A stretch of DNA of 49,679 bases, from the NCBI GenBank assembly GCA_964545205.1, contig CAZJFH010000037.1, forward strand, positions 1-49,679. Direction: 5' to 3'. The notes under the pieces were generated by a model. The model saw only the letters and a program-made list of their open reading frames with translations. It searched no databases and was not told where the DNA came from. This document shows positions 1 through 7,642 of the stretch, piece by piece (within the stretch, counting starts at the first letter, position 1; every line of letters begins with the position of its first letter). Origin of the DNA: CAZJFH01 sp964545205 (GTDB taxonomy: Bacteria > Pseudomonadota > Alphaproteobacteria > Rhodospirillales > Magnetospirillaceae). Both the position numbers and the translations under genes were made by a program.

Positions 1-59
1 AGGCGGGAGAGGGAGAGAAGGAAGCGCCTGGGGCTCTCGCCGGAGTTCGGCGAAGAACG

Positions 60-90
60 AAAAAACGGGACCCGAGCGATCGGGTCCCGT
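60..90 (-). terminator. Rho-independent terminator of the chemoreceptor gene
   Basis: An 11-bp perfect stem (arms 65-75 and 80-90) closes on a GNRA-type tetraloop. Read on the minus strand it is followed by a run of six T (60-65 on the plus strand are A). It lies 29 bases past the stop of the minus-strand chemoreceptor gene, the expected place for its intrinsic terminator. Confidence 0.9.
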
Positions 91-118
91 TGCCGTTGGT
101 GCCGTTGACGCCGCCGCC

Positions 119-2257
119 TTACGCCGCGCGCACCTGGGTGACGAAGCGCTCGACCTCGGTGCGCAGCTTGGTCGCCATCTGCGACAGGTCGCCGGCCGAG
201 GCCAGCACCTGGGTCGCGGCGGCGCCGGTCTCGCCGGCGGCGTGGGCGACGCCGGTGATGTTCTCGTCGACCTCCTGGGTGCCCTGCGCCGCCTGCTGGA
301 CGTTGCGGGCGATCTCCTGGGTCGCGGCGCCCTGCTGCTGCACGGCCGAGGCGATGGTCGAGGCGACCTCGTTGATGCCGCCGATCGTGCCGCCGATGCC
401 GCGGATGGCCTCGACCGCCTCGCGCGTCGCCTGCTGGATGGCGGTGACGTGGCTGCCGATCTCCTCGGTGGCGCGGCCGGTCTGGTTGGCCAGGTTCTTG
501 ACCTCGGAGGCGACGACGGCGAAGCCCTTGCCGGCCTCGCCGGCCCGCGCCGCCTCGATGGTGGCGTTGAGCGCCAGCAGGTTGGTCTGCGACGCGATGT
601 TGGTGATCAGCTCGACGACCTCGCCGATGCGCTGGGCCGCCGTCGCCAGGCCCTCGACCAGGGCGTTGGTGCGGTCGGCCTCGGACACCGCCCGGCGGCT
701 GATCTCGGCCGAGTGCCCGACCTGGCGGCCGATCTCGGAGATCGAGGTGGTCAGCTCCTCGGCGGCGGTGGCGACGGTCTGCACGTTGGCCGAGGCCTGC
801 TGCGAGGCGGCGGCGACGGCGGCCGACTGGCGGGTCGTCTGCTCGGCGTTGGCGGCCATCGATCCGGCGGTCGCCTGCATCTCGACGGCGGCCGATCCGA
901 CCGCCTCGATGATCGCCTTGACCGAGGCGTCGAGTTCGTCCGCCATCCGGTGCATGGCGGCGCGGCGGTCCTGCTCGGCCCGGGCGCGCTGCCGCTCCTG
1001 CTCGGCGCGCAGGCGCTCCATCTCGATGGCGTTGTCCTTGAACACCTGCACGGCGGCGGCCATGTGGCCGATCTCGTCGCCGCGGTCGCGGGCCGGGACC
1101 TCGACCGAGGTGTCGCCCTTGGCCAGCGTGCCCATCGCCGTCGTCATGGCGTTGATCGGACGGATGATCGAGCGGCCGCACAGCCAGCCGATCACCGCGG
1201 CGGCGGCGAGGCCGGCCACCAGCAGCGTCCACTGCAGCGTGGTCAGCGAGGCGATCGCCGTTTCGATGCTCTGGCCGTTTTCGGTCAGCCGCCGCTCCTG
1301 GCGGTCGATGAAGCCGCCGGTCCTTTTGCCGTCGGCGCCCAGCGGGCCTTCCAGCAGGTCCATCAGCTTGGCCGCGCGCGGCGCCGCCTCGGTGACCAGC
1401 AGGTGCAGCGGCACGTTCCACTGGTTCGAGGCGCGAATCTCGAACAGCCGCTGCGAGACCGGGACGAAGCCGGCGCGCGCCGCCTCGAACTCGGCGAAGG
1501 CGGCCGTCTGCGGCGCGGTCAGCAGCCCGCGCAGCGCGCCCAGATCGACGAAGCGGCGCTCGTTGGTCGCCCACAGCTCGTCGAACTTCTGCTTGAAGGC
1601 GGCGTCGCCCGAGATCAGGAAGGCGCGCAGGTTGGCGACGGCGAGCCCCAGGCTGCCGCGCACGTCGGCCATGGTCTTGAGCAGCATCTTGCGCTCGAGG
1701 GTGGCGGCCTCGGCCTCCTCGATGTCGATCATGCGCGTGATCGCGGCGGCCATGGCGTCGACGCGCGGCACGCCGTCGGTGGACAGCAGCTTCAGCGCCG
1801 GCTGCGCGTCGGCGGTGTGGGCGACCGACTCGACCTGGCTCTGGGCGGTCGCGAACTCGTCCAGGATCCGCTCGATCTCGGCCCAGGCGTCGCGGTCCTG
1901 CTCGGTGACGAAGCGCTCGGCCAGGGCGTCCATCTCGGCGCGCGCCGATTCGATCTGCGCCCAGGCGCGGGCGCGTTCCTCCTTGAACGCCGGATTGCCG
2001 GTCAGCATCCAGCCGCGCAGGGCCGCCAGCGTGCCGTAGACCCGGCTGTCGAGCTGGGCGCCGGTCAGCGCCGCCGGCATGCGCAAGGTGGCCATCGAGC
2101 CGGCGTCTTCGCGCACCTCGGAGAGCACCACCAGGGTACTGCCCACGGCGACGCCGAGCACCAGACATACGGCACCGAAACCGAGCACGAGGCGGTGATG
2201 AATCTTCAGGGCGCGGACGAAGGACGGTGGCGACGCGGCGTGGGCGACATTGGTCAT
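119..2257 (-). CDS. Methyl-accepting chemotaxis protein
   Basis: Transmembrane chemoreceptor expected to pass a periplasmic stimulus to a CheA/CheW array. The 712-residue protein has a first membrane helix at about 22-46, a long all-helical periplasmic region with two similar halves (each holds an 'LRxFLxSGD/LRGWMLTGN'-type helix end, as in helical-bimodular or four-helix-bundle sensors), a second membrane helix near 335-355, a HAMP segment, and a cytoplasmic signalling coiled coil. The conserved hairpin tip NLLALNATIEAARAGE is intact. There is no C-terminal CheR/CheB tether. The ATG is preceded by GGGAGAA. No che genes lie in the window, so it is an orphan receptor whose ligand cannot be read from the sequence. 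The gene ends in a strong terminator. Confidence 0.95.
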   Translation of the reverse strand: MTNVAHAASPPSFVRALKIHHRLVLGFGAVCLVLGVAVGSTLVVLSEVREDAGSMATLRMPAALTGAQLDSRVYGTLAALRGWMLTGNPAFKEERARAWAQIESARAEMDALAERFVTEQDRDAWAEIERILDEFATAQSQVESVAHTADAQPALKLLSTDGVPRVDAMAAAITRMIDIEEAEAATLERKMLLKTMADVRGSLGLAVANLRAFLISGDAAFKQKFDELWATNERRFVDLGALRGLLTAPQTAAFAEFEAARAGFVPVSQRLFEIRASNQWNVPLHLLVTEAAPRAAKLMDLLEGPLGADGKRTGGFIDRQERRLTENGQSIETAIASLTTLQWTLLVAGLAAAAVIGWLCGRSIIRPINAMTTAMGTLAKGDTSVEVPARDRGDEIGHMAAAVQVFKDNAIEMERLRAEQERQRARAEQDRRAAMHRMADELDASVKAIIEAVGSAAVEMQATAGSMAANAEQTTRQSAAVAAASQQASANVQTVATAAEELTTSISEIGRQVGHSAEISRRAVSEADRTNALVEGLATAAQRIGEVVELITNIASQTNLLALNATIEAARAGEAGKGFAVVASEVKNLANQTGRATEEIGSHVTAIQQATREAVEAIRGIGGTIGGINEVASTIASAVQQQGAATQEIARNVQQAAQGTQEVDENITGVAHAAGETGAAATQVLASAGDLSQMATKLRTEVERFVTQVRAA

Positions 2258-2547
2258 CGGTGGTTCTCCCGAATGGGGGGCGTTCCATGCCCCCTTGTGT
2301 GCTGGGTACCACCTTCGTCGGGATTGCGACTAAATTGCAACCGGACAAAAAGTATTGATATTCAAGGCACTAATAACGGTCCGGAGGTGTTTTGGAGTCG
2401 ATACTTGGCGTGTGCGCGAACGGCGCTCCGCACCGCCGCGGCGGGCGCGACGCGCACGCGCGAACGCGGCGCTGCGGCCGGAGCCGCAACGCCGTTCGGT
2501 GAACGCAGGAAGCGATTTTGTCCGAAGGACCCGGCCGGAGGGCCGGC
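2258..2547. other. Gene-free leader region between rpsU and the chemoreceptor gene
   Basis: About 290 bases without a convincing gene. The part at about 2325-2395 is clearly more A+T-rich than its surroundings and probably holds the promoter of the minus-strand chemoreceptor gene, but I could not choose -35/-10 hexamers with confidence. The rpsU-proximal part (2521-2547) holds a short GC hairpin without a T run, so no canonical rpsU terminator is seen. Confidence 0.4.
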
Positions 2548-2751
2548 TTAGAAGCCTTCGCGCTCGAGCCGCTTGCGCTCGAGCTTGCGCGCCCGACGCA
2601 CGGCTTCCGCCCGCTCGCGCGCCTTGCGCTCGGACGGCTTCTCGTAGTTGCGGCGAAGCTTCATTTCGCGGAAGACACCCTCGCGCTGCATCTTCTTCTT
2701 GAGCGCCTTCAGGGCCTGATCGACGTTGTTGTCACGGACGAGAACCTGCAC
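2548..2751 (-). CDS. rpsU: 30S ribosomal protein S21
   Basis: Small-subunit ribosomal protein S21, which sits near the 3' end of 16S rRNA and helps initiation on natural mRNAs. The 67-residue product matches the family throughout: it opens MQVLVRDNNVDQALKALKKK, continues with the MQREGVFREMKLRR block, and ends in a highly basic helix rich in Arg, Lys and Glu. The start codon is GTG, with GGGAG about 12 bases upstream, so initiation may be weak. The gene is monocistronic and divergent from def. Its upstream region has a perfect EcfG-type promoter (2833-2857) and a hairpin-rich leader, suggesting that stress changes S21 supply. Confidence 0.97.
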   Translation of the reverse strand: MQVLVRDNNVDQALKALKKKMQREGVFREMKLRRNYEKPSERKARERAEAVRRARKLERKRLEREGF

Positions 2752-2781
2752 GTTCGTTCACCGCTCCCAAGGTTGATTTGC

Positions 2782-2826
2782 AAAAAAACGGAATGCAAAA
2801 ATCCGTCGGACGACGGCTCTCCGTCG
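2782..2826 (-). promoter_or_regulatory. Hairpin-rich leader of rpsU, possible attenuator
   Basis: In the sense of rpsU, a 6-bp hairpin (arms 2821-2826 and 2811-2816) comes first. A second hairpin (arms 2812-2816 and 2803-2807) reuses the same GACGG segment and is followed by ATTTTT (2802-2797). A further seven-T run lies at 2788-2782. The two hairpins exclude each other, and the second looks like a short intrinsic terminator. Short GC stems can arise by chance in DNA this GC-rich, so function is inference. Confidence 0.3.
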
Positions 2827-2832
2827 TTCGAG

Positions 2833-2857
2833 AACGCCGTAGATAGCACAGGGTTCC
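2833..2857 (-). promoter_or_regulatory. EcfG (general stress sigma) promoter of rpsU
   Basis: On the minus strand the sequence reads GGAAC, 16 bases, CGTT, the consensus known for the alphaproteobacterial EcfG sigma factor. The -35 element is at 2857-2853 and the -10 element at 2836-2833. Transcription would start near 2825, about 75 bases before the rpsU start codon. Confidence 0.6.
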
Positions 2858-2943
2858 CGCAAAGTGAAGAGCCGAGCGCATCCTTCGGAGGACGGACGTC
2901 CGCCCCTATTTACGGCCGGCGGCGCGGTGGCCATAGTAACGTC

Positions 2944-3465
2944 ATGGCAATTCTGAAGATCGCCCGCATGGGCCACCCGGTTCTGCGCCGGCCGGCGGCG
3001 CCGGTCGCCGATCCGACCGCGCCCGAGATCGCCGGACTGGTCGCCGACATGATCGACACGCTGGCCGATTCCGGCGGCGTCGGCCTGGCGGCGCCCCAGG
3101 TGCACGTGCCGTTGCGGCTGGTCATCTTCCACGTTCCGGCGGGACGGGCGGGCGAGGGCGGCGAGGAGCCGCTGACCGTGCTGGTCAACCCCGAGATCGA
3201 GCCGCTCGGCGACGACACCGTCGCCGCGTTCGAGGCCTGCCTGTCGCTGCCCGGGATGACGGGCGCGGTGCCGCGGCCGGCGCGCATCCGCTATCGCGGC
3301 CTCGGCCTCGACGGCGCCGTGATCGAGCGCGAGGCCGCGGGCTTCCACGCCCGCGTCGTCCAGCACGAATGCGACCATCTCGACGGAATTCTGTATCCGA
3401 TGCGCATGCCCGATCTCGGGAGCTTCGGCTTCGCCGACGAGATCCGCCGCGCCGCCGCAGACTAG
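2944..3465 (+). CDS. def: Peptide deformylase
   Basis: Removes the formyl group from the N-terminal methionine of nascent proteins, using a bound metal ion. The 173-residue protein carries the three family motifs in order: GVGLAAPQ, EACLS and QHECDHLDG. The Cys of the second and the two His of the third are the metal ligands, and the Glu of HECDH is the catalytic base. The second motif is EACLS rather than the commoner EGCLS, and the acidic tail is short. ATG 2944 is chosen because MAILKIARMGHPVLRR is the usual family beginning; no strong ribosome-binding site precedes it. The COQ9 gene follows after 10 bases, its AGGAG overlapping the def stop codon, so the two are probably co-transcribed. 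Confidence 0.93.
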   Translation: MAILKIARMGHPVLRRPAAPVADPTAPEIAGLVADMIDTLADSGGVGLAAPQVHVPLRLVIFHVPAGRAGEGGEEPLTVLVNPEIEPLGDDTVAAFEACLSLPGMTGAVPRPARIRYRGLGLDGAVIEREAAGFHARVVQHECDHLDGILYPMRMPDLGSFGFADEIRRAAAD

Positions 3466-3475
3466 GAGCTTGCCG

Positions 3476-4135
3476 ATGGACATCCAATCCGCCCGCGACG
3501 CCATCGTCGCCGCCGCCCTGCCCAACGTCGCCTTCGACGGCTGGAGCCGGACGACGATGCGGCGCGCCTCCGAGGACGCCGGCTACGACGCGACCATGGC
3601 CGAACGGCTGTTCCCCAACGGCGCCGTCGGGCTGGTCGATCACTTCAACGACCTGGCCGACCGCCGCATGCTCGACCTGCTCGACCGCGCCGATCTGCCG
3701 GGGCTGAAGCTGCGACAGCGCATCAGCCTGGCCGTGCAGGCGCGAATCGAGCCCTGGACCGACGACCGCGAAGCGGTGCGGCGGGCGCTGGCCCTGCTGG
3801 CGCTGCCGCAGAACGCCGGGCTGGCGGCGCGCATCACCTTCCGCACCGTCGACACCATCTGGCACGCGGTCGGCGACACCGCCACCGACTTCAGCTACTA
3901 CACCAAGCGCGCCAGCCTGGCCGCCGTCTACGGCTCGACGGTGCTGTACTGGCTCGACGATCCGTCGGAAGGCGCCGTGGAGACCTGGGGATTCCTGGAA
4001 CGCCGCCTCGACGACGTGCTGCGGCTGCCGAAGCTGACCGCCGGCCTGCGGCGGCCGTTCGAGGCTTTCAATCCGCTGCGCCTGTTCGAGCGTCCGGGCC
4101 GGCCGCGCCGATTCGGCGTGCACGGGCCGGGCTGA
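3476..4135 (+). CDS. COQ9 family protein, ubiquinone biosynthesis
   Basis: A 219-residue COQ9 homologue. Known COQ9 is a TetR-like lipid-binding protein that assists hydroxylation of ubiquinone precursors. The family pattern is clear: an N-terminal helix-turn-helix-like part (GWSRTTMRRASEDAGYD, then AERLFPNGAVGLVDHFND), followed by the conserved stretch IWHAVGDTATDFSYYTKRASL and a C-terminal WGFLERRLDDV segment. ATG 3476 is chosen because AGGAG at 3464-3468 is 7 bases upstream; a TTG at 3470 is too close. It probably forms a two-gene unit with def. Together with ubiX (10.2 kb) it indicates aerobic ubiquinone synthesis. Confidence 0.9.
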   Translation: MDIQSARDAIVAAALPNVAFDGWSRTTMRRASEDAGYDATMAERLFPNGAVGLVDHFNDLADRRMLDLLDRADLPGLKLRQRISLAVQARIEPWTDDREAVRRALALLALPQNAGLAARITFRTVDTIWHAVGDTATDFSYYTKRASLAAVYGSTVLYWLDDPSEGAVETWGFLERRLDDVLRLPKLTAGLRRPFEAFNPLRLFERPGRPRRFGVHGPG

Positions 4136-4168
4136 GCGCCGGCCCGATCGGGCCGTGCCGGCCTCCGG

Positions 4169-4801
4169 CTATTCCGAGGCGGCGGCGCGCGTCGGTTGCG
4201 GGTCGTCCTCGGCCCGCACGGCGCCCGCCTGGGCCGACTCGGCTTCCCTGAGCTGCGTCAGCTGCCGGCGCGTCCTGAGCCACTTGTAGAGCGCGAACGC
4301 GGAAACACCGAGGACGAACACGCCCACGGCGTGGAACTTGTACTCGCCAAGCCATTTCTCGAGGGCGTGGCCGAGGAAGTAGCCGCCCCAGGTGAAGGCG
4401 TTGGCCCAGATGAACGCGGCGACCAGGTTCAGCAGCGCGAATCGCAGCCGCGGCACGCCGCTGATGCCGATCACGAACGGACTGACGTTGCGGACGCCGT
4501 AGATGAAGCGGAACGACAGGATGAACACCGTCTCGTGCTTGCGCACGAGCTTGAACGCCCAGTCGGTCTTCTTGCGCATGGTCGGCCAGCGCGCCAGCAG
4601 CGGCGTCCCGTAGCGGCGGCCGATGTAATAGTACATCTGGTCGCCGCAGAAGCTGCCGAAGAAGGCCGACAGCATGACCGCCCACGGGTTCATCAACGCC
4701 TGACTGCCCAGGAATCCAGCCACGATGACGACGGTTTCGCCCTCGAGGAAGGTCCAGACGATGATCCCGAGGTAACCCCAGGTACTGAGGAATTCTTCCA
4801 C
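4169..4801 (-). CDS. DedA family membrane protein
   Basis: Polytopic inner-membrane protein of the DedA/SNARE-associated family, members of which are linked to undecaprenyl-phosphate or phospholipid flipping and to membrane-potential homeostasis. The 210 residues show the typical pattern: FLEGETVVIVAGFLG near the N-terminus in place of the usual E...PGE loop, then GDQMYYYIGRRYG, then the basic motif FRFIYGVRNVSPFVIGISG, a WANAFTWGGYFLG segment, and a last helix with a charged, disordered tail. The start is GTG. It lies downstream of purK on the same strand with an 83-base gap, so read-through from purEK is possible. The substrate cannot be told from sequence. Confidence 0.88.
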   Translation of the reverse strand: MEEFLSTWGYLGIIVWTFLEGETVVIVAGFLGSQALMNPWAVMLSAFFGSFCGDQMYYYIGRRYGTPLLARWPTMRKKTDWAFKLVRKHETVFILSFRFIYGVRNVSPFVIGISGVPRLRFALLNLVAAFIWANAFTWGGYFLGHALEKWLGEYKFHAVGVFVLGVSAFALYKWLRTRRQLTQLREAESAQAGAVRAEDDPQPTRAAASE

Positions 4802-4884
4802 GCTCTACGCCGTCTCGCTGCTCTGGCCGCGCAACTGTCCCAAAAAGCCGCGGAGCCCGTCAATCGGCAAATGCGGCGCCACGG

Positions 4885-5976
4885 TCAAGGCGCGCCGCGC
4901 GGGCGAACGCGGTTGACGTGGCCCATCTTGCGGCCCGGCCGCGCCTCGGCCTTGCCGTAGAGGTGCAGCCGCGCCCCGGGCTCGCGCAGGACGTCGCGCC
5001 AGCCGTCGACGGCATCGCCGATCAGGTTCTTCATCTCGGCGTCGGCGTAGCGCTCGGGCGAGCCGAGCGGCAGGCCGCAGACCGCACGGACGAACTGCTC
5101 GAACTGGTCGGTGTGGCAGGCGTCCATGGTCCAGTGGCCGGAATTGTGCGGGCGCGGGGCCATTTCGTTGGCCAGCACCCGGCCGTCGCGGGTCACGAAC
5201 ATCTCGACCGCCAGCAGCCCGACGAGGTCGAGGGCGCGCGCCGACCTCTCGCCGATCGCCCGGGCCTCGGCCACCAGTTCGGCGGGCAGGTCGGCGGGGG
5301 CGATGGTGGTGTCGAGGATGTGGTCGACGTGGCGGTTCTCGACGATGTCGAAGCAGGCGACGCTGCCGTCGAGCCCGCGCGCGACGACGGCCGAGACCTC
5401 GCAGGAGAAGTCGATGAAGCCCTCCAGCACACCGACCTCAGCGTTCAGTCGCGCCCAGGCCTCGGCCGGGTCGGTGTCGGGGCCGATCTTGACCTGGCCC
5501 TTGCCGTCGTAGCCCAGCCGCGTCGTCTTCAGCACCGCCGGCCGGCCGATCTGGTCGATGGCGATCGCCAGTTCCTCGGCGTCGGTGACCTCGCGCCACG
5601 GCGCGGTGGCGACGCCGATGCGGTTGAAGAACTCCTTCTCCAGCAGGCGGTCCTGGGCGATGCGCAGGACATGCCAGTCGGGGCGCACCGGCTTGATCTC
5701 GGCCAGCAGCCGCACGCTTTCGGCCGGCACGTTCTCGAACTCGAAGGTCACCACGTCGACGGCGGCGGCGAAGCGGCGCAACGCCGCCTCGTCGTCGTAG
5801 GCGGCGATCGTGGCGGCGGCCGAGACCTGCTCGGCCGGGCCGTCGCGCTCGGGCGTGAAGACGTGGCAGCGGTAGCCAAGCCGCGCGGCGGCGAGCGCCG
5901 TCATGCGGCCGAGCTGGCCGCCGCCGATGATGCCGATGGTGCTGCCGGGCGGCAGCTCAGTGCGGGGCTGGGTCAC
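4885..5976 (-). CDS. purK: 5-(carboxyamino)imidazole ribonucleotide synthase
   Basis: ATP-grasp enzyme of purine synthesis that carboxylates AIR to N5-CAIR with ATP and bicarbonate. The 363-residue product begins with the GxGQLGRM nucleotide-binding motif (IIGGGQLGRM), has the VDVVTFEFENVP segment and the ATP-grasp core (KTTRLGYDGKGQ), and ends with HLYGKAEARPGRKMGHVN, all typical of PurK. The start is GTG at 5976. The gene overlaps the end of purE by 20 bases, so it is translationally coupled and follows purE in one operon. Confidence 0.96.
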   Translation of the reverse strand: MTQPRTELPPGSTIGIIGGGQLGRMTALAAARLGYRCHVFTPERDGPAEQVSAAATIAAYDDEAALRRFAAAVDVVTFEFENVPAESVRLLAEIKPVRPDWHVLRIAQDRLLEKEFFNRIGVATAPWREVTDAEELAIAIDQIGRPAVLKTTRLGYDGKGQVKIGPDTDPAEAWARLNAEVGVLEGFIDFSCEVSAVVARGLDGSVACFDIVENRHVDHILDTTIAPADLPAELVAEARAIGERSARALDLVGLLAVEMFVTRDGRVLANEMAPRPHNSGHWTMDACHTDQFEQFVRAVCGLPLGSPERYADAEMKNLIGDAVDGWRDVLREPGARLHLYGKAEARPGRKMGHVNRVRPRGAP

Positions 5977-6460
5977 TGTCTTGCGGAGTTTCCTGGACCG
6001 AGGCCGTCTGCCGCGCCCGCCAGCCGTCCAGCGCCTCGGCGACCGCCGGATCCTGGAGCGCGACGACGGCGGCGGCGAGCAGCGCGGCGTTGATGGCGCC
6101 GGCCTTGCCGATCGCCAGCGTGCCCACCGGCACGCCGCCCGGCATCTGCACGATCGACAGCAGGCTGTCCATGCCCTTCAGGGCCTTGCTCTCGACCGGC
6201 ACGCCGAACACGGGCAGCGGCGTCATCGCCGCCGTCATGCCGGGCAGATGGGCGGCGCCGCCGGCGCCGGCGATGATCACCTGCAGCCCGCGGCCGCGGG
6301 CGCCCGCGGCGTAGTCGTAGAGCCGCTGCGGCGTGCGGTGCGCCGAGACGATGCGGGTCTCGTGCGCGACGCCGAGCTGTCGCAGGATGTCGGCGGCATG
6401 GCGCATGGTCTCCCAGTCGGACTGGCTGCCCATGATGATGCCGACGCGGGGCTGTTCCAT
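5957..6460 (-). CDS. purE: N5-CAIR mutase, catalytic subunit
   Basis: Converts N5-CAIR to CAIR, the step after PurK. The 167-residue protein has the class I PurE motifs: VGIIMGSQSDWETM at the start, SAHRTPQRLYDYA containing the catalytic His, the AGAGGAAHLPGM loop, and SLLSIVQMPGGVPV. An open frame extends 40 codons further upstream, but ATG 6460 is preferred: it has AGAGG a few bases upstream and gives the family N-terminus. First gene of the purEK operon; divergent from the degenerate GGDEF gene across about 120 bases. Confidence 0.96.
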   Translation of the reverse strand: MEQPRVGIIMGSQSDWETMRHAADILRQLGVAHETRIVSAHRTPQRLYDYAAGARGRGLQVIIAGAGGAAHLPGMTAAMTPLPVFGVPVESKALKGMDSLLSIVQMPGGVPVGTLAIGKAGAINAALLAAAVVALQDPAVAEALDGWRARQTASVQETPQDSDPAPH

Positions 6461-6579
6461 GCCTCTGAACTGTGCTGATGGCGGAAAGGGCGGCATTATA
6501 GGGATCGCGGTCCCGGACGCAAGCGCCACGTGGCCTTTTCGCCCGTGCTGCGGTACTCTTGACGCCGGGAAACGATGCA

Positions 6580-7323
6580 ATGTCGGAACGCTACGAAACC
6601 ACGCCGGTCGGCCTGATACCCCAGCTGGGCGAGCAGCACCGCCAGCGCGGCCACGGCCGGCCGCACACGCCGCAGCACGGCGATGGCGGCGGGCCGGAGC
6701 AGGCCTCGCCGCATGCCGGCGTCGAGGCGGGCGACGCCGCGAGCTTCCTCGGAATCCCGGAGGAGATGCTGACCCCGGAGGTGCAGCGCGCCGTCACCGG
6801 ACTGCTGCAGGAAATCGAGAAGCTGCGCGCCGAGGCCGAGATCGGCCGTCGCCACCAGGCCCAGCTCGACGAGCAGGCGAGCCGCCACGACCTGCTGCCG
6901 CTGCTCAACCGGCGCGGCCTGGCGCGCGGCCTGAACCGCATCCTCGCGCGTCCGGTCGAGGGCATGCCGCTCGGCACCTTGGCGCTCGGCCATGTCGGCG
7001 GCCTCGAGCGCCTGCGGCTGAACGAGGGCTTCGCCGCCGCCGCCGCGGCCCAGGCCCATGTCGGCCGGGTTCTCGCCGACGGGCTGCGCCAGAGCGACTT
7101 CGTCGCGGCGCTGGGCGGCGGCGATTTCGCCGCGGTGCTGGCGCTCACCGAGCCCGACGACGCCGCCGGAAAGCTGGCCGAACTGGCCGAGGCGGTGAAC
7201 CGGCCGTCCTTCGTCTGGCGCGGACGCGAAATCGTGCTGATCCTGCACTGGGGCACCGCCGCGCTGGCGGCGGATTCCAGCCTCGACGGCCTGCTCGCCG
7301 CCGCCGACGCGGTCAGGCGATGA
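6580..7323 (+). CDS. Protein with a degenerate GGDEF domain
   Basis: A 247-residue cytoplasmic protein. The first 60 residues are low-complexity and rich in Gly, His and Pro. A short helix (about 75-105) follows, then a domain recognisably related to GGDEF. The LLPLLNRRGLARGLNRIL segment matches the start of that fold, and GGGDFAAVL sits where the signature should be. Catalysis looks lost: the metal-binding Asp of the first beta-strand is Gly (LALGHVGG), and the GG(D/E)EF signature reads GGGDF. It may bind nucleotide or act as a scaffold, or have a role unrelated to c-di-GMP. ATG 6580 is chosen with CGGGA 9 bases upstream. Its 3' end overlaps the convergent DUF465 gene by 11 bases. Confidence 0.7.
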   Translation: MSERYETTPVGLIPQLGEQHRQRGHGRPHTPQHGDGGGPEQASPHAGVEAGDAASFLGIPEEMLTPEVQRAVTGLLQEIEKLRAEAEIGRRHQAQLDEQASRHDLLPLLNRRGLARGLNRILARPVEGMPLGTLALGHVGGLERLRLNEGFAAAAAAQAHVGRVLADGLRQSDFVAALGGGDFAAVLALTEPDDAAGKLAELAEAVNRPSFVWRGREIVLILHWGTAALAADSSLDGLLAAADAVRR

Positions 7324-7519
7324 GATCGGGGTGGATGCTGCTTTCCAGCCGCAGGATCTGATCCTTCAGCGCCAGCTTGCGCTTCTTCAGCCGCTGAATC
7401 TGCAGTTGGTCGAACTCGCCTGTCCGCCCGAGATGGGCGATCACGTCGTCGAGGTCCCGGTGCTCTTCCCGCAGCTGCTGGAGCTTGCGGAGCATTTCCT
7501 GCTGATTTTGATCGATCAT
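7313..7519 (-). CDS. DUF465 (YdcH-like) small protein
   Basis: A 68-residue, almost entirely helical, highly charged protein of the DUF465 family, of unknown molecular function. The family pattern is plain: LREEHRDLDDVIAHL, then DQLQIQRLKKRKLALKDQI. ATG 7519 is preferred over a start 9 codons upstream because it begins the conserved region. It overlaps the convergent GGDEF-like gene by 11 bases at the 3' end. A second, shorter DUF465 gene lies at 10947-11114. Confidence 0.85.
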   Translation of the reverse strand: MIDQNQQEMLRKLQQLREEHRDLDDVIAHLGRTGEFDQLQIQRLKKRKLALKDQILRLESSIHPDLIA

Positions 7520-7642
7520 GGGGTGTCTGGGATGCCTGGGAAGCACAGATTAACAGAAACCGATCCCGAACGGTATGGCTGTTGACGAACGGCCTGTTCG
7601 TCGCCAGCCTCTTGGTTCTCCTGACGGCGCGAGGAAATCACG

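Noticed and set aside
90..2551. Long plus-strand frames opposite the chemoreceptor gene
   Set aside because: Repetitive composition and no family pattern; the minus-strand protein has full domain structure and a terminator.
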